A stretch of 64,000 bases of DNA from an uncultured Candidatus Entotheonella sp. (GCA_951828535.1 OX639990.1:2033300-2097299); one strand, 5' to 3'; shown: positions 7,642 to 16,830, counted from the first letter of the stretch. Notes: a model not told the origin generated them from the letters alone. Translations and numbers: made by a program.

Positions 7642-8643
7642 TTACTGAGTAGTTTCTCCTGTTGTGGATGTCACGGGTGGATTGATCCAGACCGATTCGG
7701 GTAGGGGGTCTGGCTTTGGGATGCCTCGAACGAAGCGCTCGGGATGACGGGCCCAGGCGGTTTGAAGGGTCCGCCCGCGCCTGCGCAGCACGCTCTCGGT
7801 TCGATGGTGATGGACATCGTCCGGGGTGAGCATGGCAATGCCGCCATGTCGATGCTCGGTGTTGTACCAAGGGAAGAACGTTCGACAGAAGGCGATGGCG
7901 GCGGTGATGTTGTGGAACCGCCCGGGGAAGCCTGGGTGGTACTTCAGGGTCTTGAACTGCGCCTCGGAAAACGGGTTGTCATCGGAGACCTGGGGGCGGC
8001 TCAGCGAGCGCGTGACCCCGAGGTCGGCGAGCAGTTGCGCGGTGCACTTGCTCGTCATCGGCGCCCCGCGGTCGGAGTGCAAGGTGAGGACCTGGGGCCG
8101 GACACCTTGTTTGTGGCAGGTCTCTTCGATGAGACTGGCAGCCAGCGCCGAGTTCTCCCGGTCGGCGACCATCCAGCCGACCGCGTAGCGGCTGAAGATG
8201 TCGAGCATCACGTAGAGGTAGAAGTACGTCCACTTGGTCGGCCCCAGCAGTCTGGTTATATCCCAGGACCAGGTCTGGTTCGGGGCCGTGGCCACCAGTT
8301 CGGGTTTGGCGTACTGGGGGTGCACACGCTGATCGCGTCTCTCGCGGACCGGCTGGTTGGTGGCCAGGATCCGATACATGGTGCGCTCCGAGCACAGGTA
8401 GTAGCCTTCGTCGAGCAGTGTTGCCACCACCTCCGCCGGCGCACGATCAACGAAGCGTGGACAGGCGAGCATATCGAGGACCTGCTCGCGCTCGGCGTCA
8501 CACAGTGCCCGGGCGGGCGTTGAACGGGGCTGCTGGTGCCCGGGAGTTGACCTCTGACGACGGTAGAAAGTCGCCCGCGACACGCCCAGCGCCCGGCACG
8601 CCGGCACGATGCCGACCTGCTCTGCCAGCGATTGGGCCGCCAT
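7642..8643 (-). CDS. Transposase OrfB, DDE integrase (copy 2)
   Basis: Identical to the OrfB at 5679-6680: HTH-like N-terminus and rve core with the same Asp, Asp and Glu blocks. It starts in the TGATG overlap with its OrfA. Intact. Confidence 0.9.
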   Translation of the reverse strand: MAAQSLAEQVGIVPACRALGVSRATFYRRQRSTPGHQQPRSTPARALCDAEREQVLDMLACPRFVDRAPAEVVATLLDEGYYLCSERTMYRILATNQPVRERRDQRVHPQYAKPELVATAPNQTWSWDITRLLGPTKWTYFYLYVMLDIFSRYAVGWMVADRENSALAASLIEETCHKQGVRPQVLTLHSDRGAPMTSKCTAQLLADLGVTRSLSRPQVSDDNPFSEAQFKTLKYHPGFPGRFHNITAAIAFCRTFFPWYNTEHRHGGIAMLTPDDVHHHRTESVLRRRGRTLQTAWARHPERFVRGIPKPDPLPESVWINPPVTSTTGETTQ

Positions 8644-9125
8644 CAGGAGCGCGTTTCGTGTTCGAGGTTCAATCCCAGCAGCCCGGCAACTTTTCCCTGC
8701 ACGTCCAGGATCGTGTGCGCGGTGTGCAACTCGTGTTCCAGGCGTGCCACTTTCGCTTCGAGCATTTGCACTTTCGCATCCAGCGGGTTGCGTTCGGCCG
8801 GTTTCGCGCCGCGCTTCTTCGAGGCCAACTCCCGCAAGGAGCCCTTTCGTCGCGCCTTTCGCCAAGTCGCCAGATGAGAGCTGTAGAGCCCCTCGCGGCG
8901 AAGCAGGCGACCCACTTCGCCGGGCTGTGTGCAGCGATCGGCCTCCTCAAGGGTCCGCAGCCGATACTCCGCGGTGAACTGGCGCCGTTTCGGCTTGGCC
9001 ACGACCTCCGGGTCAGGCGTCGCTCCGGCGCGGCCGTCCCTGGGGGCCTCGTCGCTACGCTCCTCGACCCCCAGGGACGAATAGGGAATCTCATTCAATG
9101 TTATCGGGACTCTCTCTGAGTTCAT
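8643..9125 (-). CDS. Transposase OrfA (copy 2)
   Basis: Identical to the OrfA at 5197-5679, with an HTH and a C-terminal coiled coil. It is translationally coupled to OrfB. Confidence 0.88.
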   Translation of the reverse strand: MNSERVPITLNEIPYSSLGVEERSDEAPRDGRAGATPDPEVVAKPKRRQFTAEYRLRTLEEADRCTQPGEVGRLLRREGLYSSHLATWRKARRKGSLRELASKKRGAKPAERNPLDAKVQMLEAKVARLEHELHTAHTILDVQGKVAGLLGLNLEHETRS

Positions 9126-9178
9126 CGGGTTACACCTCCACCGCCCTACAGTAATTCAAAGGGGTCCCGATGTCTCAG

Positions 9179-10558
9179 TCATGTTGGCAGAGAGGGCCGA
9201 AGCCTTTGCTCCGCTGGCCCAGCGACTTCCGTTCTTTGGGCCCTATGCGCTTGTTCAAGCGCGGTTTGAAAGTCTTTCTTCGCATCCTCCCTGAGTCCCA
9301 TATTCAACCTCGCATTGCCCCGGCCGTAGTAAGCTTCTGGAAAGTCCGGTTTCAGGCGGATCGCCTCATTGTAATCGGCAATGGCCTCATCAGAACGATC
9401 TAGGGCCTGCTTTGCATTGCCCCGATTGTAGTAAGCTTCTGGAAAGTCCGGCTTCAGGCGGAGCGCCTCATTGTAATCGGCAATGGCCTCGTCACGACGA
9501 CCTAGGGCCTGCTTTGCATTGCCCCGGTTGTTGTAGGCTTCTGGATAGTCCGGCCTCAGGCGGAGCGCCTCATTGTAATCGGCAATGGCCTCATCAGAAC
9601 GATCTAGGGCCTGCTTTGCATTGCCCCGGCCGTAGTAGGCATTTGGATTGTCCGGCTTCAGGCGGAGCGCCTCATTGTAATCGGCAATGGCCTCATCAGA
9701 ACGATCTAGGGCCTGCTTCGCACCGCCCCGATTGTTGTAGGCTTCTGGGTAGTCCGGCCTCAGGCGGAGCGCCTCATTGTAATCGGCAATGGCCTCATCA
9801 GAACGATCTAGGGCCTGCTTTGCATTGCCCCGGTTGTAGTAGGATTCTGGGTAGTCCGGCCTCAGGCGGAGCGCCTCATTGTAATCGGCAATGGCCTCAT
9901 CAGAACGATCTAGGGCCTGCTTCGCACCGCCCCGATTGTTGTAAGCTTCTGGAAAGTCCGGCTTCAGGCGGAGCGCCTCATTGTAATCGGCAATGGCCTC
10001 GTCACGACGACCTAGGGCCTGCTTTGCATTGCCCCGGTTGTTGTATGCTTCTGGGTAGTCCGGCTTCAGGCGGAGCGCCTCATTGTAATCGGCAATGGCC
10101 TCGTCACGACGACCTAGGGCCTGCTTTGCATTGCCCCGGTTGTTGTATGCTTCTGGGTAGTCCGCCTTCAGGCGGAGTGCCTCGTCGTATGCAATAAGGG
10201 CCTGTCGGGTATTTTCTGTTTCATCGCCCTCAATCCGCACTCGCTGGTGCAAAAAACCGACAGATAGCCAAGCGCGAGCTGCCAACTGGTCGTCGACTCC
10301 TTCCGCGACATTTGCAATGGAACGCCATTTTTCAATAGCCTTTGCGGCCTCACCGTGCCCCTGAAAATTAACAGCTTCGACGATTGCCCTGCCGATTATT
10401 GATGCTTCGGGATTGTTCTGGACACCCTCAATGGCTCGCCTCGCCTCGTCAGGGTTATCGGCGGCGGTCTCGGCATTCATGGCCTCGACAATTTGGGCGG
10501 CGGATTGTTGATGTTCCCTAGGCTCAGGACCTATAAAAGGTTTATGATCGGGCATCAC
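9179..10558 (-). pseudogene. TPR protein, C-terminal portion, split by two IS
   Basis: The main soluble part of a membrane-anchored TPR protein. It has nine 34-residue TPR units of consensus PDYPEAYNNRGNAKQAL then DEAIADYNEALRL, preceded by a helical linker (HQQSAAQIVEAMNAETAADN). The first 13 or so residues of this frame come from the IS5-type element ending at 10521, and the last six from the IS beginning at 9196, so genuine gene sequence is 9197-10520. Joined to 11365-11812 across the IS5-type element, keeping one TA, the frame is continuous through VEKTREHQQSAAQ. TPR repeats mediate protein-protein contacts; the partner is unknown. Confidence 0.85.
9310..10185 (-). repeat. 102-bp tandem repeat array (TPR-coding)
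   Basis: About nine head-to-tail 102-bp units, each coding for one TPR. The recurring core is GCCTCATTGTAATCGGCAAT on the plus strand. Two sub-variants (GRRDEA and DRSDEA coding) alternate irregularly, which suggests expansion by unequal exchange. It is a coding repeat, not CRISPR. Confidence 0.9.
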
Positions 10559-10593
10559 TGATTCAAGACCCTAAGACCATCAGGAGATTCGTC

Positions 10594-11013
10594 ATGCCCA
10601 AGCACTATTTCTGGCTATCCGAGGCGCAGTTTGCCCGCCTTCAGCCCCTGCTGCCCAACAAGGTGCGCGGCGTCCCACGCGTCGATGACCGAAAGGTCAT
10701 CAGCGGCATCATCCATGTCATCCGATATGGGCTGATGTGGCGCGACGCGCCCGCCTGCTACGGGCCGCACAAGACCCTCTACAACCGCTTCGTGCGTTGG
10801 AGCAAGGCCGGTGTGTTCAACCGTATCTTCCAAGCCCTGGCCGCCGAAAGCACGGCCACCGGGACCGTCATGATCGATAGCACACATCTCAAGGCGCATC
10901 GCACCGCAGCCAGCCTGCTTAAAAAGGGGTGCTTTCGCGCTGCATCGGACGTAGCCGAGGTGGACTCAACTCCAAACTCCACGCCGTCTGCGACGGCGAC
11001 GGCAAGCCCTTGA
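10594..11013 (+). CDS. IS5-family transposase, N-terminal frame
   Basis: 139 residues. A DUF4096-type N-terminus (WLSEAQFARLQPLLPNKVRG) is followed by the start of the DDE domain with the first catalytic Asp in VMIDSTHLKAHRTAASLLKKG. The final residues after about 111 are out of frame. A slippery site A AAG GGG at 10923-10929 would shift ribosomes by -1 into the downstream frame. Confidence 0.85.
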   Translation: MPKHYFWLSEAQFARLQPLLPNKVRGVPRVDDRKVISGIIHVIRYGLMWRDAPACYGPHKTLYNRFVRWSKAGVFNRIFQALAAESTATGTVMIDSTHLKAHRTAASLLKKGCFRAASDVAEVDSTPNSTPSATATASP

Positions 11014-11354
11014 TCTTGCTGTTGACGGCGGGTCAAGTCAGCGACTACCTTGGCGCTGATGCGGTGTTGCCTGCACTCCCGAATGCCGAGGTTTTGATTG
11101 CCGACAAGGGCTATGACAGTGACGGGTTGCGCAAGGCTTTTGCCGAGCGCGGCATCAAGCCTTGTATTCCAGGCCGCGCCAACCGTAAAGAGCCGATTGT
11201 CTACGACACGAAGCTTTACAAGAGCCGTAATCTCATTGAGCGCCTGTTTGGCAGGCTGAAGGATTGGCGCCGCATCGCCACGCGATACGACCGCTGTGCG
11301 CACACCTTTTACAGCGCCATCTGTATTGCTGCCACGGTTATCTTCTGGTTATGA
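10929..11354 (+). CDS. IS5-family transposase, C-terminal frame
   Basis: 141 residues. It continues the DDE domain: IGRSRGGLNSKLHAV, second Asp in VLIADKGYDSDGLR, then NLIERLFGRLKDWRRIATRYDR with the Glu. It is probably made as a fusion with the preceding frame by -1 frameshifting at 10923-10929. Confidence 0.85.
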   Translation: MLSRCIGRSRGGLNSKLHAVCDGDGKPLILLLTAGQVSDYLGADAVLPALPNAEVLIADKGYDSDGLRKAFAERGIKPCIPGRANRKEPIVYDTKLYKSRNLIERLFGRLKDWRRIATRYDRCAHTFYSAICIAATVIFWL

Positions 11355-11812
11355 GTCCTGAGCCTAGTCTTCTCGACGTAACCCTCAATCGTCTTGACGT
11401 GAGCCTCAGCTTCCCTCCTAATTTCCTCGAACCTGCGATATCCAAAATAGCCGGCGACGGCAATAACGATAGCGAAGAATGTTAGGACCAGGGCATTTGC
11501 TGCCAGCCACCAGTCAATGGCATTTGCCCGGTCGTCCAGAAGCTCCCGTCGAAGCTGGTTGAAGCGGCTTTGGATTTCAAGGTCGACTTCGGTGGGGATC
11601 GCTGGCTTGGTTGTTGGGAGGGCTTGCACCAATGTGGCGGTTTCCACGTTGTTATCACCGCTGGTCGAATTGGCATCGGCAACCACCGCCTTGGTCCTTG
11701 GAAGCACGTGCTCAGTTGCAGTTTCGGTGGTCTGCGCGAGCACGATGATCGGAATGATCACCGTCATCGCGGCAGCGGCAAGCCCAACCCCGTCCACAAG
11801 TAAGCGTATCAT
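11309..11812 (-). pseudogene. TPR protein, N-terminal membrane-anchor portion
   Basis: The 5' part of the IS-split TPR gene. A hydrophobic N-terminus (residues 1-26, ending IVLAQ) looks like a signal or first membrane segment. It is followed by a Thr-rich linker, an amphipathic stretch and a transmembrane helix (ANALVLTFFAIVIAVAGYFG), then a coiled coil (RRFEEIRREAEAHVKTIEG). Real gene sequence ends at 11365; the last residues are read from the IS5-type element. Topology suggests a periplasmic or intramembrane anchor with cytoplasmic TPRs. Confidence 0.8.
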
Positions 11813-11955
11813 TCCGATTTCATTCCCTGATGGGCAGTTCTTGCACGCTCCATCACGACAGATAACTTCCGATAAGAACGCATATTACAAACTCCCGAAG
11901 GTGCTAAAACCCGTACCGTTACTGGACTTACGACAACCCACCGCCACCCCGTCCC

Positions 11956-12375
11956 TCACAGCGTCCTCGCCATCCAGCGCACCTCGCCGATCACCTCGGC
12001 GTCGGTGGGCCACGGTACTGACCCCCAGGCCGGATGATCGCTCACCAGCAGCCATTCTCCAGCCTCGTTCTTGCCCGTCCGCTTCACGAGCAGCCCATCA
12101 TGGGTTCTGAGCACGAAGATTCGGTTGCGGCGGCGCCTGTGCCGCGCCCGATTGACCAGAATCGAGCATCCGTTGGGCACCGTCGGCTCCATGGATTCAC
12201 CGACGACGCGGATGACGGAGCACTGATCGGCAGTAAGGCCCTGCTTTTGGAGCCACGAGCGGCGGATTCGATTTCCATAACGTTGACGGGCCATCCGTGT
12301 CGGAGGCAACGGCAAACTGGGCTGCCAGTATGGGATTGTCAGTCAGACCGTAAAGATAATCAACGGATACCTCTA
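11956..12375 (-). pseudogene. Phage-type XRE/S24 repressor remnant
   Basis: The C-terminal 100 or so residues form an S24/LexA-like peptidase domain. The nucleophile Ser is in VVGESMEPTVPNG and the general-base Lys in LLVKRTGKN. Upstream, in a frame offset by one base, lies VSVDYLYGLTDNP, the typical end of an XRE HTH domain in CI-like repressors. So there is a frameshift between HTH and S24 parts. The IS5-derived element at 12376 cuts the HTH, and a further stretch of HTH-like frame resumes on its far side (about 12797-12830). Non-functional relic of a phage or ICE repressor. Confidence 0.65.
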
Positions 12376-12794
12376 GGCTCAGGATCTATAAAAGGCTTAT
12401 CCTTGGGCATGTAGGATTCAAGACCCTGATTCCATAATGGGGTTCATCATGCCCGATCACTACTTCTGGCTACCCGAGGCGCAGTTTGCCCAACTTCAAC
12501 CCTTGCTACCCAACAAGGTGCGCGGCGTCCCACGAGTCGATGACCGAAAGGTCATCAGCGGCATCATGCATGTCATCCGCTATGGGCTGATGTGGCGCGA
12601 CGCGCCCGCCTGTTACGGTCCGCACAAGACGCTCTACAACCGCTTCGTGCGCTGGAGCAAGGGCGGTGTTGACTGTATCTTCCAAGCCCTGGCCGCCGAC
12701 AGCATCGCCACCCGATATGATCGCTGTGCGCACACCTTCTACAGCGCCATCTGTATTGCTGCCACGGTTATCTTCTGGTTATGAGTCCTGAGCC
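12376..12794 (+). mobile_element. Internally deleted IS5-family element
   Basis: 419 bp with the same termini as the element at 10521 (GGCTCAGG and its complement) and TA on both sides (12374-12375, 12795-12796). About 425 bp of the centre, including most of the DDE domain, is missing. It is a non-autonomous, MITE-like derivative that could be moved in trans by the full copy. Confidence 0.88.
12449..12784 (+). CDS. In-frame deleted IS5-family transposase
   Basis: About 111 residues. The N-terminal DUF4096-like domain (WLPEAQFAQLQPLLPNKVRG) is fused in frame to the extreme C-terminus (ATRYDRCAHTFYSAICIAAT). All catalytic acidic residues are lost. The junction lies near a short shared GCCAC at about 12705, consistent with microhomology-mediated deletion. 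It could act as a DNA-binding inhibitor of transposition; this is speculation. Confidence 0.6.
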   Translation: MPDHYFWLPEAQFAQLQPLLPNKVRGVPRVDDRKVISGIMHVIRYGLMWRDAPACYGPHKTLYNRFVRWSKGGVDCIFQALAADSIATRYDRCAHTFYSAICIAATVIFWL

Positions 12795-12944
12795 TAGCGT
12801 CGTAAGAATCGTAGGTAGGAAGGGACGCCCCTTCAGAGAAGAAAAGCCGCGGCACGAGGCAAAGAACCGGGCAAGTTGAGGGCGTTGCTGGCGACGAACT
12901 GCACTGGGTCCGCATCGTCTCCCATTTCATCCCTTCACATGACG

Positions 12945-12950
12945 TATAAT
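12945..12950 (+). promoter_or_regulatory. Candidate -10 box of the ABC importer operon
   Basis: A perfect TATAAT ends seven bases before the ATG at 12958. No good -35 hexamer stands 16-18 bp upstream. If used, transcription would begin almost at the start codon and give a leaderless or nearly leaderless mRNA. Confidence 0.4.
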
Positions 12951-12957
12951 CCGGCGC

Positions 12958-13953
12958 ATGGCGAAACTGCTGGAAGTCCAAGACCTCAGAACCCAGTTCC
13001 ACACCCCTTCGGGCACCGTCCATGCCGTCGATGGCATGTCGTATGACGTGGAGAAAGGGGAAACGGTGGCGATTGTTGGCGAATCGGGGTGCGGCAAGTC
13101 TGTGAGCGCGCTGTCGATCCTCAGGCTGCTTCCGGTTCCGTCCGGGCGCATTGTGTCTGGTGCGATTCGCTTTCTGGGTCAAGATCTGCTGGCACTGGGC
13201 AACGAAGACATGCGGGCGGTACGCGGTCGTCAAATCGCCATGGTGTTCCAGGAACCCATGACCTCGCTCAACCCCGTGCTGACCATTGGCTTGCAGTTAA
13301 CGGAAACCATGGTGCAGCATTTGGCCATCAGTCGCGCAGAGAGCGCCAAAAGAGCCGTGGCGTACTTGCAGATGGTGGGAATTCCCGAGCCCGAGCAGCG
13401 TCTCAAGCAGTATCCGCACCACCTCAGTGGCGGTATGCGTCAGCGCGTCATGATTGCCATGGCGCTGTGCTGTGAACCGACGTTGATCATTGCGGATGAG
13501 CCTACCACGGCACTCGATGTCACGATTCAGGCCCAGATCCTGGAGTTGATGAAAGGTCTGAGCCAGCGCCTCGGGGTGGCTTTGATCCTGATTACGCACA
13601 ACCTGGGGGTGGTGGCGCGTTACGCCGATCGGGTCAATGTCATGTACGCCGGCAAAATCATCGAGCAGGGTAAGGCCCGCGATGTCTACCGGCATCCGCG
13701 CCACCCCTATACCTTGGGGTTATTGCGCTCGGTTCCCCGTCTGGATCAGCCTCGCCGACGCCAGCTGGAGTCGATTCCAGGGCAGCCGCCCGACCTGACG
13801 CGGCTGCCAAACGGCTGCGCCTTTGTGCCGCGCTGCGGCTTCAAAGTGGAGCGCTGCGCCCTTGAGGTGCCCGATTTGGTGCACGCGGCGAACGGGCATG
13901 GCTCCGCGTGTTGGGAACAGGAGCGGCTGGACAAGCCGCGGGGGACGGGCTGA
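12958..13953 (+). CDS. Oligopeptide/dipeptide ABC importer ATPase (DppD/OppD-like)
   Basis: 331 residues. Walker [10 protein letters not shown]-loop VFQEPM, signature LSGGMRQRV, Walker [13 protein letters not shown] and switch His in LILITHNLG. The C-terminal oligo_HPY extension ([16 protein letters not shown], then a Cys-containing [14 protein letters not shown] segment) is typical of peptide and nickel importer ATPases. First gene of a five-gene importer; it overlaps the next gene by one base in TGATG. It hydrolyses ATP at the cytoplasmic face to power uptake. Confidence 0.92.
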   Translation: MAKLLEVQDLRTQFHTPSGTVHAVDGMSYDVEKGETVAIVGESGCGKSVSALSILRLLPVPSGRIVSGAIRFLGQDLLALGNEDMRAVRGRQIAMVFQEPMTSLNPVLTIGLQLTETMVQHLAISRAESAKRAVAYLQMVGIPEPEQRLKQYPHHLSGGMRQRVMIAMALCCEPTLIIADEPTTALDVTIQAQILELMKGLSQRLGVALILITHNLGVVARYADRVNVMYAGKIIEQGKARDVYRHPRHPYTLGLLRSVPRLDQPRRRQLESIPGQPPDLTRLPNGCAFVPRCGFKVERCALEVPDLVHAANGHGSACWEQERLDKPRGTG

Positions 13954-14975
13954 TGACGGGACTTCCTGAGTCGGCCCCTGCGGCAAACCGCCCGGCTGCG
14001 GATGCAGCCCTGCTCGACGTGGTGGGGCTCAAGAAGTATTTCCCCATCCCCCAAGGCATGGTGTTCCAGAGAACGGTGGCACACGTCAAAGCCGTTGATG
14101 ACGTGAGTTTCCGCCTCAGCCAGGGGGAAACGCTTGGCCTGGTTGGCGAGTCCGGGTGTGGCAAAACCACCCTGGGGCGCTGTATCTTGCAGCTCGAGCG
14201 CCCTACCGCCGGACAGATACGCTTTGAGGGGACGAACCTCGTTGAACTCAATGAGCAGGAACTGCGGCCGCTGCGGCAAAAAATTCAGGTGATCTTTCAA
14301 GACCCCTACAGCGCTCTCAATCCACGTCAGAAGATCGGCGCGATCATTGCAGAACCCATGAAGGTACACAGTATTGAGCCCGATAGACGGCGGCGGCGGG
14401 AACGCGTCAACGAACTCCTGAGTCGTTGTGGCCTGAGCCCGGAGATGGCCCAACGTTACCCACACGAGATGAGCGGCGGGCAACGCCAGCGGGTCGGCAT
14501 TGCGCGGGCCCTGTCGACGCAGCCAGCCTTGTTGATCTGCGATGAGCCTGTATCGGCGCTCGACGTGTCCATTCAGGCGCAGATCATCAATCTGCTCGAA
14601 GAGCTGCGCGACGCCTTTCATCTCACGTATCTTTTCATTGCGCATGATTTGAGCGTCGTACGTCATCTGTGCCATCGGGTGGCGGTCATGTACCTGGGCA
14701 AGATTGTCGAGATGGCCACCTGTGACACGCTCTATGAGCACCCTGAACATCCCTACACCCAGGCCCTGCTTTCCGCTGTGCCGGTTCCAGACCCGCAGGT
14801 CGAGGACAGCCGCCAGCGCGTGATCCTCACCGGGGAGGTGCCAAGCCCGCTCAATCCCCCAAGTGGTTGTGTCTTTCACCCGCGTTGCCCTATGGCCGTG
14901 GCCAGTTGCCGCCATGAGGCGCCGGCCTTGCGAGAGACGGCGCCCGGACATTGGGTGGCGTGCACGGAAGTATGA
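13953..14975 (+). CDS. Oligopeptide/dipeptide ABC importer ATPase (DppF/OppF-like)
   Basis: 340 residues from the ATG in TGATG; an earlier in-frame start at 13908 would overlap the upstream gene. Walker [11 protein letters not shown]-loop [10 protein letters not shown], signature [15 protein letters not shown], Walker [15 protein letters not shown], His switch FIAHDLSVV, and a C-terminal oligo_HPY domain with a conserved Cys pair ([14 protein letters not shown]). It pairs with the upstream ATPase as a heterodimer. Confidence 0.92.
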   Translation: MTGLPESAPAANRPAADAALLDVVGLKKYFPIPQGMVFQRTVAHVKAVDDVSFRLSQGETLGLVGESGCGKTTLGRCILQLERPTAGQIRFEGTNLVELNEQELRPLRQKIQVIFQDPYSALNPRQKIGAIIAEPMKVHSIEPDRRRRRERVNELLSRCGLSPEMAQRYPHEMSGGQRQRVGIARALSTQPALLICDEPVSALDVSIQAQIINLLEELRDAFHLTYLFIAHDLSVVRHLCHRVAVMYLGKIVEMATCDTLYEHPEHPYTQALLSAVPVPDPQVEDSRQRVILTGEVPSPLNPPSGCVFHPRCPMAVASCRHEAPALRETAPGHWVACTEV

Positions 14976-15027
14976 ACCGAATGACCGAGTTGATCCCAAT
15001 CAGGCGCGCATCAGGAGAACGAGTTAC

Positions 15028-16647
15028 ATGCAGCGAATCCAATCACGCATAGGGCTAGCATGGGTGGTGACGAGCCTGTTGCTGGCCGCGGCTTGTGGCC
15101 CGGCGCTTGCTGAAACGCCGACCCACGGCGGCATTTTGACCTTCGTCGTGCCGGCCGAGCCCCCCAGCTTCGATGGCCATCGTGAGACCACTTTTGCCTT
15201 AATTCACCCGATTGCGCCCTTCTACAGTGTGCTGATTCGGGTCAATCCGGATAATCCGGGGTCGCCAACCGATTTTGTAGGCGATCTGGCCCTCGAGGTG
15301 CCCGAACCCACGGATAACGGCACCACCTATACGTTTAAGCTGCGCCAGAACGCCACCTTCGCGGATGGACAAAGGGTGACTGCAGACGACGTCGTGGCCA
15401 CGTTCAACAAGATCATCTTTCCACCCGCCGGTGTGGCGAGTGCACGGCGGGCCTTTTTCAGTATGGTGGACACCTTTTATGCCAGCGATGCGTTCACCGT
15501 GGTCTTCAAATTGCACCACCCTTCAGCGGCATTCATCCCGGCTCTGGCAAGCCCGTTCAACTTTATCTACAGCGCCAAGCAACTGGCGCAGGATATGCGC
15601 TGGTACGAGCACCAGGTGCTGGGGTCCGGGCCGTTCATCTTCACCGAGCACCAGCCCGGCGCCTTTATCACCGGCAGGCGTCATCCGAACTATCATCATG
15701 CGGGCCAACCCTATCTTGACGGGTTCCGGGCCATTTTTGCTAAAAAGCAGTCGTTGCGTGTGCAGGCGATCCGTGGGGGCCGGGCCATGATCGAATTTCG
15801 CGGCTTTCCTCCAAAAAGCCGCCAGGACTTGGTGCGGGCCCTGGGAGAGGCCATCACCGTGCAAGAGTCTGACTGGAATTGTGTCCTCCTGGTGACCCCG
15901 AACCATTTGGTGCCGCCTTTTGACGATGCGCGCGTGCGTCGGGCGCTGTCGTTGGCGATCGACCGCTGGGGGGGCTCGACGTACCTGTCGAAGATTGCCG
16001 TGGTCAAAACGGTGGGTGGGGTGGTCTTTCCAGGCCATCCGTTAGCCGCATCCGCAGACGAATTGCGGGAAATCGCCGGGTACTGGGAGGATCTCGAGGC
16101 CTCACGAATCGAGGCGCGCCGCCTGTTGCAACAGGCCGGGGTGCCTGAGGGCTTCAGGTTCAAACTCCATAATCGTGGCGTGGATCAGCCGTACAAGATC
16201 GTCGGCACCTGGTTGATCGATCAATGGCGCCATATTGGCCTTAATGCCGAGCAGTGGGTACAGCCAACCGGTCCTTTTTTTCAGACCCTGCGAAGTCAGA
16301 GCAAGCGCTTTGCCGTTAGTATGGACTTTAACTGTCAGGCGGTCGTCAACCCGTTGCTCGACGTGTCGAAGTTTGTCTCCAATGACCGCTCGGGGATTAA
16401 CTACGCCAATTACCAGGACCGGGTGCTCGACGATCTGTTTGACCGGATGAACCGTACCCCGGACACGGCCGAGCAACGACGGCTCATGCGGCGTTTTGAA
16501 AAGCGCGCCCTTGATGAGCAGGCCCACATGCTGGTGACCTTGTGGTGGTACCGTATCATTCCCCATCGCTCGAACGTGCGCGGGTGGACAATCAGCCCGA
16601 GCCACTACTTGAATCAGGATCTGTCTACGGTATGGCTGGCGCCCTAG
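15028..16647 (+). CDS. ABC importer substrate-binding protein (SBP_bac_5)
   Basis: 539 residues from ATG 15028, with AGGAG upstream; the longer frame overlaps the preceding ATPase gene. A signal peptide ends in LLLAAACGPALA before ETPTHGG. The ALA-E site suggests Sec cleavage, though the Cys makes a lipoprotein possible. The body has family 5 solute-binding features: GGILTFVVPAEPPSFDGH near the N-terminus, TYTFKLRQNATFADGQRVTADDVVATF, and VRRALSLAIDR. It captures peptide-like ligand in the periplasm. Substrate cannot be read from sequence. Confidence 0.9.
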   Translation: MQRIQSRIGLAWVVTSLLLAAACGPALAETPTHGGILTFVVPAEPPSFDGHRETTFALIHPIAPFYSVLIRVNPDNPGSPTDFVGDLALEVPEPTDNGTTYTFKLRQNATFADGQRVTADDVVATFNKIIFPPAGVASARRAFFSMVDTFYASDAFTVVFKLHHPSAAFIPALASPFNFIYSAKQLAQDMRWYEHQVLGSGPFIFTEHQPGAFITGRRHPNYHHAGQPYLDGFRAIFAKKQSLRVQAIRGGRAMIEFRGFPPKSRQDLVRALGEAITVQESDWNCVLLVTPNHLVPPFDDARVRRALSLAIDRWGGSTYLSKIAVVKTVGGVVFPGHPLAASADELREIAGYWEDLEASRIEARRLLQQAGVPEGFRFKLHNRGVDQPYKIVGTWLIDQWRHIGLNAEQWVQPTGPFFQTLRSQSKRFAVSMDFNCQAVVNPLLDVSKFVSNDRSGINYANYQDRVLDDLFDRMNRTPDTAEQRRLMRRFEKRALDEQAHMLVTLWWYRIIPHRSNVRGWTISPSHYLNQDLSTVWLAP

Positions 16648-16693
16648 AGCATTTCGGCATCGAATTGCATCAGGAAGATGTCCGCCAGACCGT

Positions 16694-16830
16694 GCTCCCC
16701 CCTCTCCCTGCCCTCCCCCACGACGGAGGGAGGGGACCGGTGTTGGAGAATGGATTATAAACATCCTCACAGGCTGAGGGCTTTTTCTCCCTCTCCCCTC
16801 GCGGGAGAGGGTTGGGGTGAGGGGGAGGCC
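16694..16830 (+). repeat. GC-rich dispersed palindromic repeats (REP-like), two units
   Basis: Between the binding-protein and permease genes. Unit 1 at about 16694-16740 pairs CTCCCTGCCCTCCCCCAC with GGAGGGAGGGGAC. Unit 2 at about 16785-16828 has CTCTCCCCTCGCGGGAGAGG, a strong hairpin, followed by GTTGGGGTGAGGGGG. Related units occur at 21573 and 56062-56154. They may protect or terminate transcripts and could lower expression of the permeases relative to the binding protein. Confidence 0.7.

Larger units (their letters stand above)
7602..9196 (-). mobile_element. IS3-type element, 1595 bp, copy 2 (inverted)
   Basis: Sequence-identical inverse copy of 5126-6720. It is flanked by CCGA at 7598-7601 and CCGA at 9197-9200, a four-base target duplication that fixes the element ends. 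It is inserted in the last codons of the TPR gene: removing the element and one CCGA restores that reading frame into ELNHDDGQ and a stop at 7571. Confidence 0.92.
10521..11364 (+). mobile_element. IS5-family element (IS427-like), full-length copy
   Basis: 844 bp with terminal repeats GGCTCAGGAC (left) and its complement (right), flanked by TA on both sides (10519-10520 and 11365-11366). It has two overlapping frames needing a -1 frameshift, as in the IS427 group. It splits the TPR gene in its membrane-proximal linker; excision keeping one TA restores the frame. Confidence 0.9.

Noticed and set aside
5126-9196. Composite transposon formed by two inverted 1595-bp IS copies
   Set aside because: Copy 2 has its own CCGA duplication on both sides, so it inserted alone; the outer flanks of the pair (GAAT and CCGA) do not match.
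9310-10185. Regular repeat array that might suggest CRISPR
   Set aside because: The 102-bp units have no unique spacers and translate as consecutive TPRs on the minus strand.
9412-10197. 261-codon plus-strand frame rich in Cys and His
   Set aside because: It is antisense to the TPR array; its periodicity only mirrors the TPR repeat.
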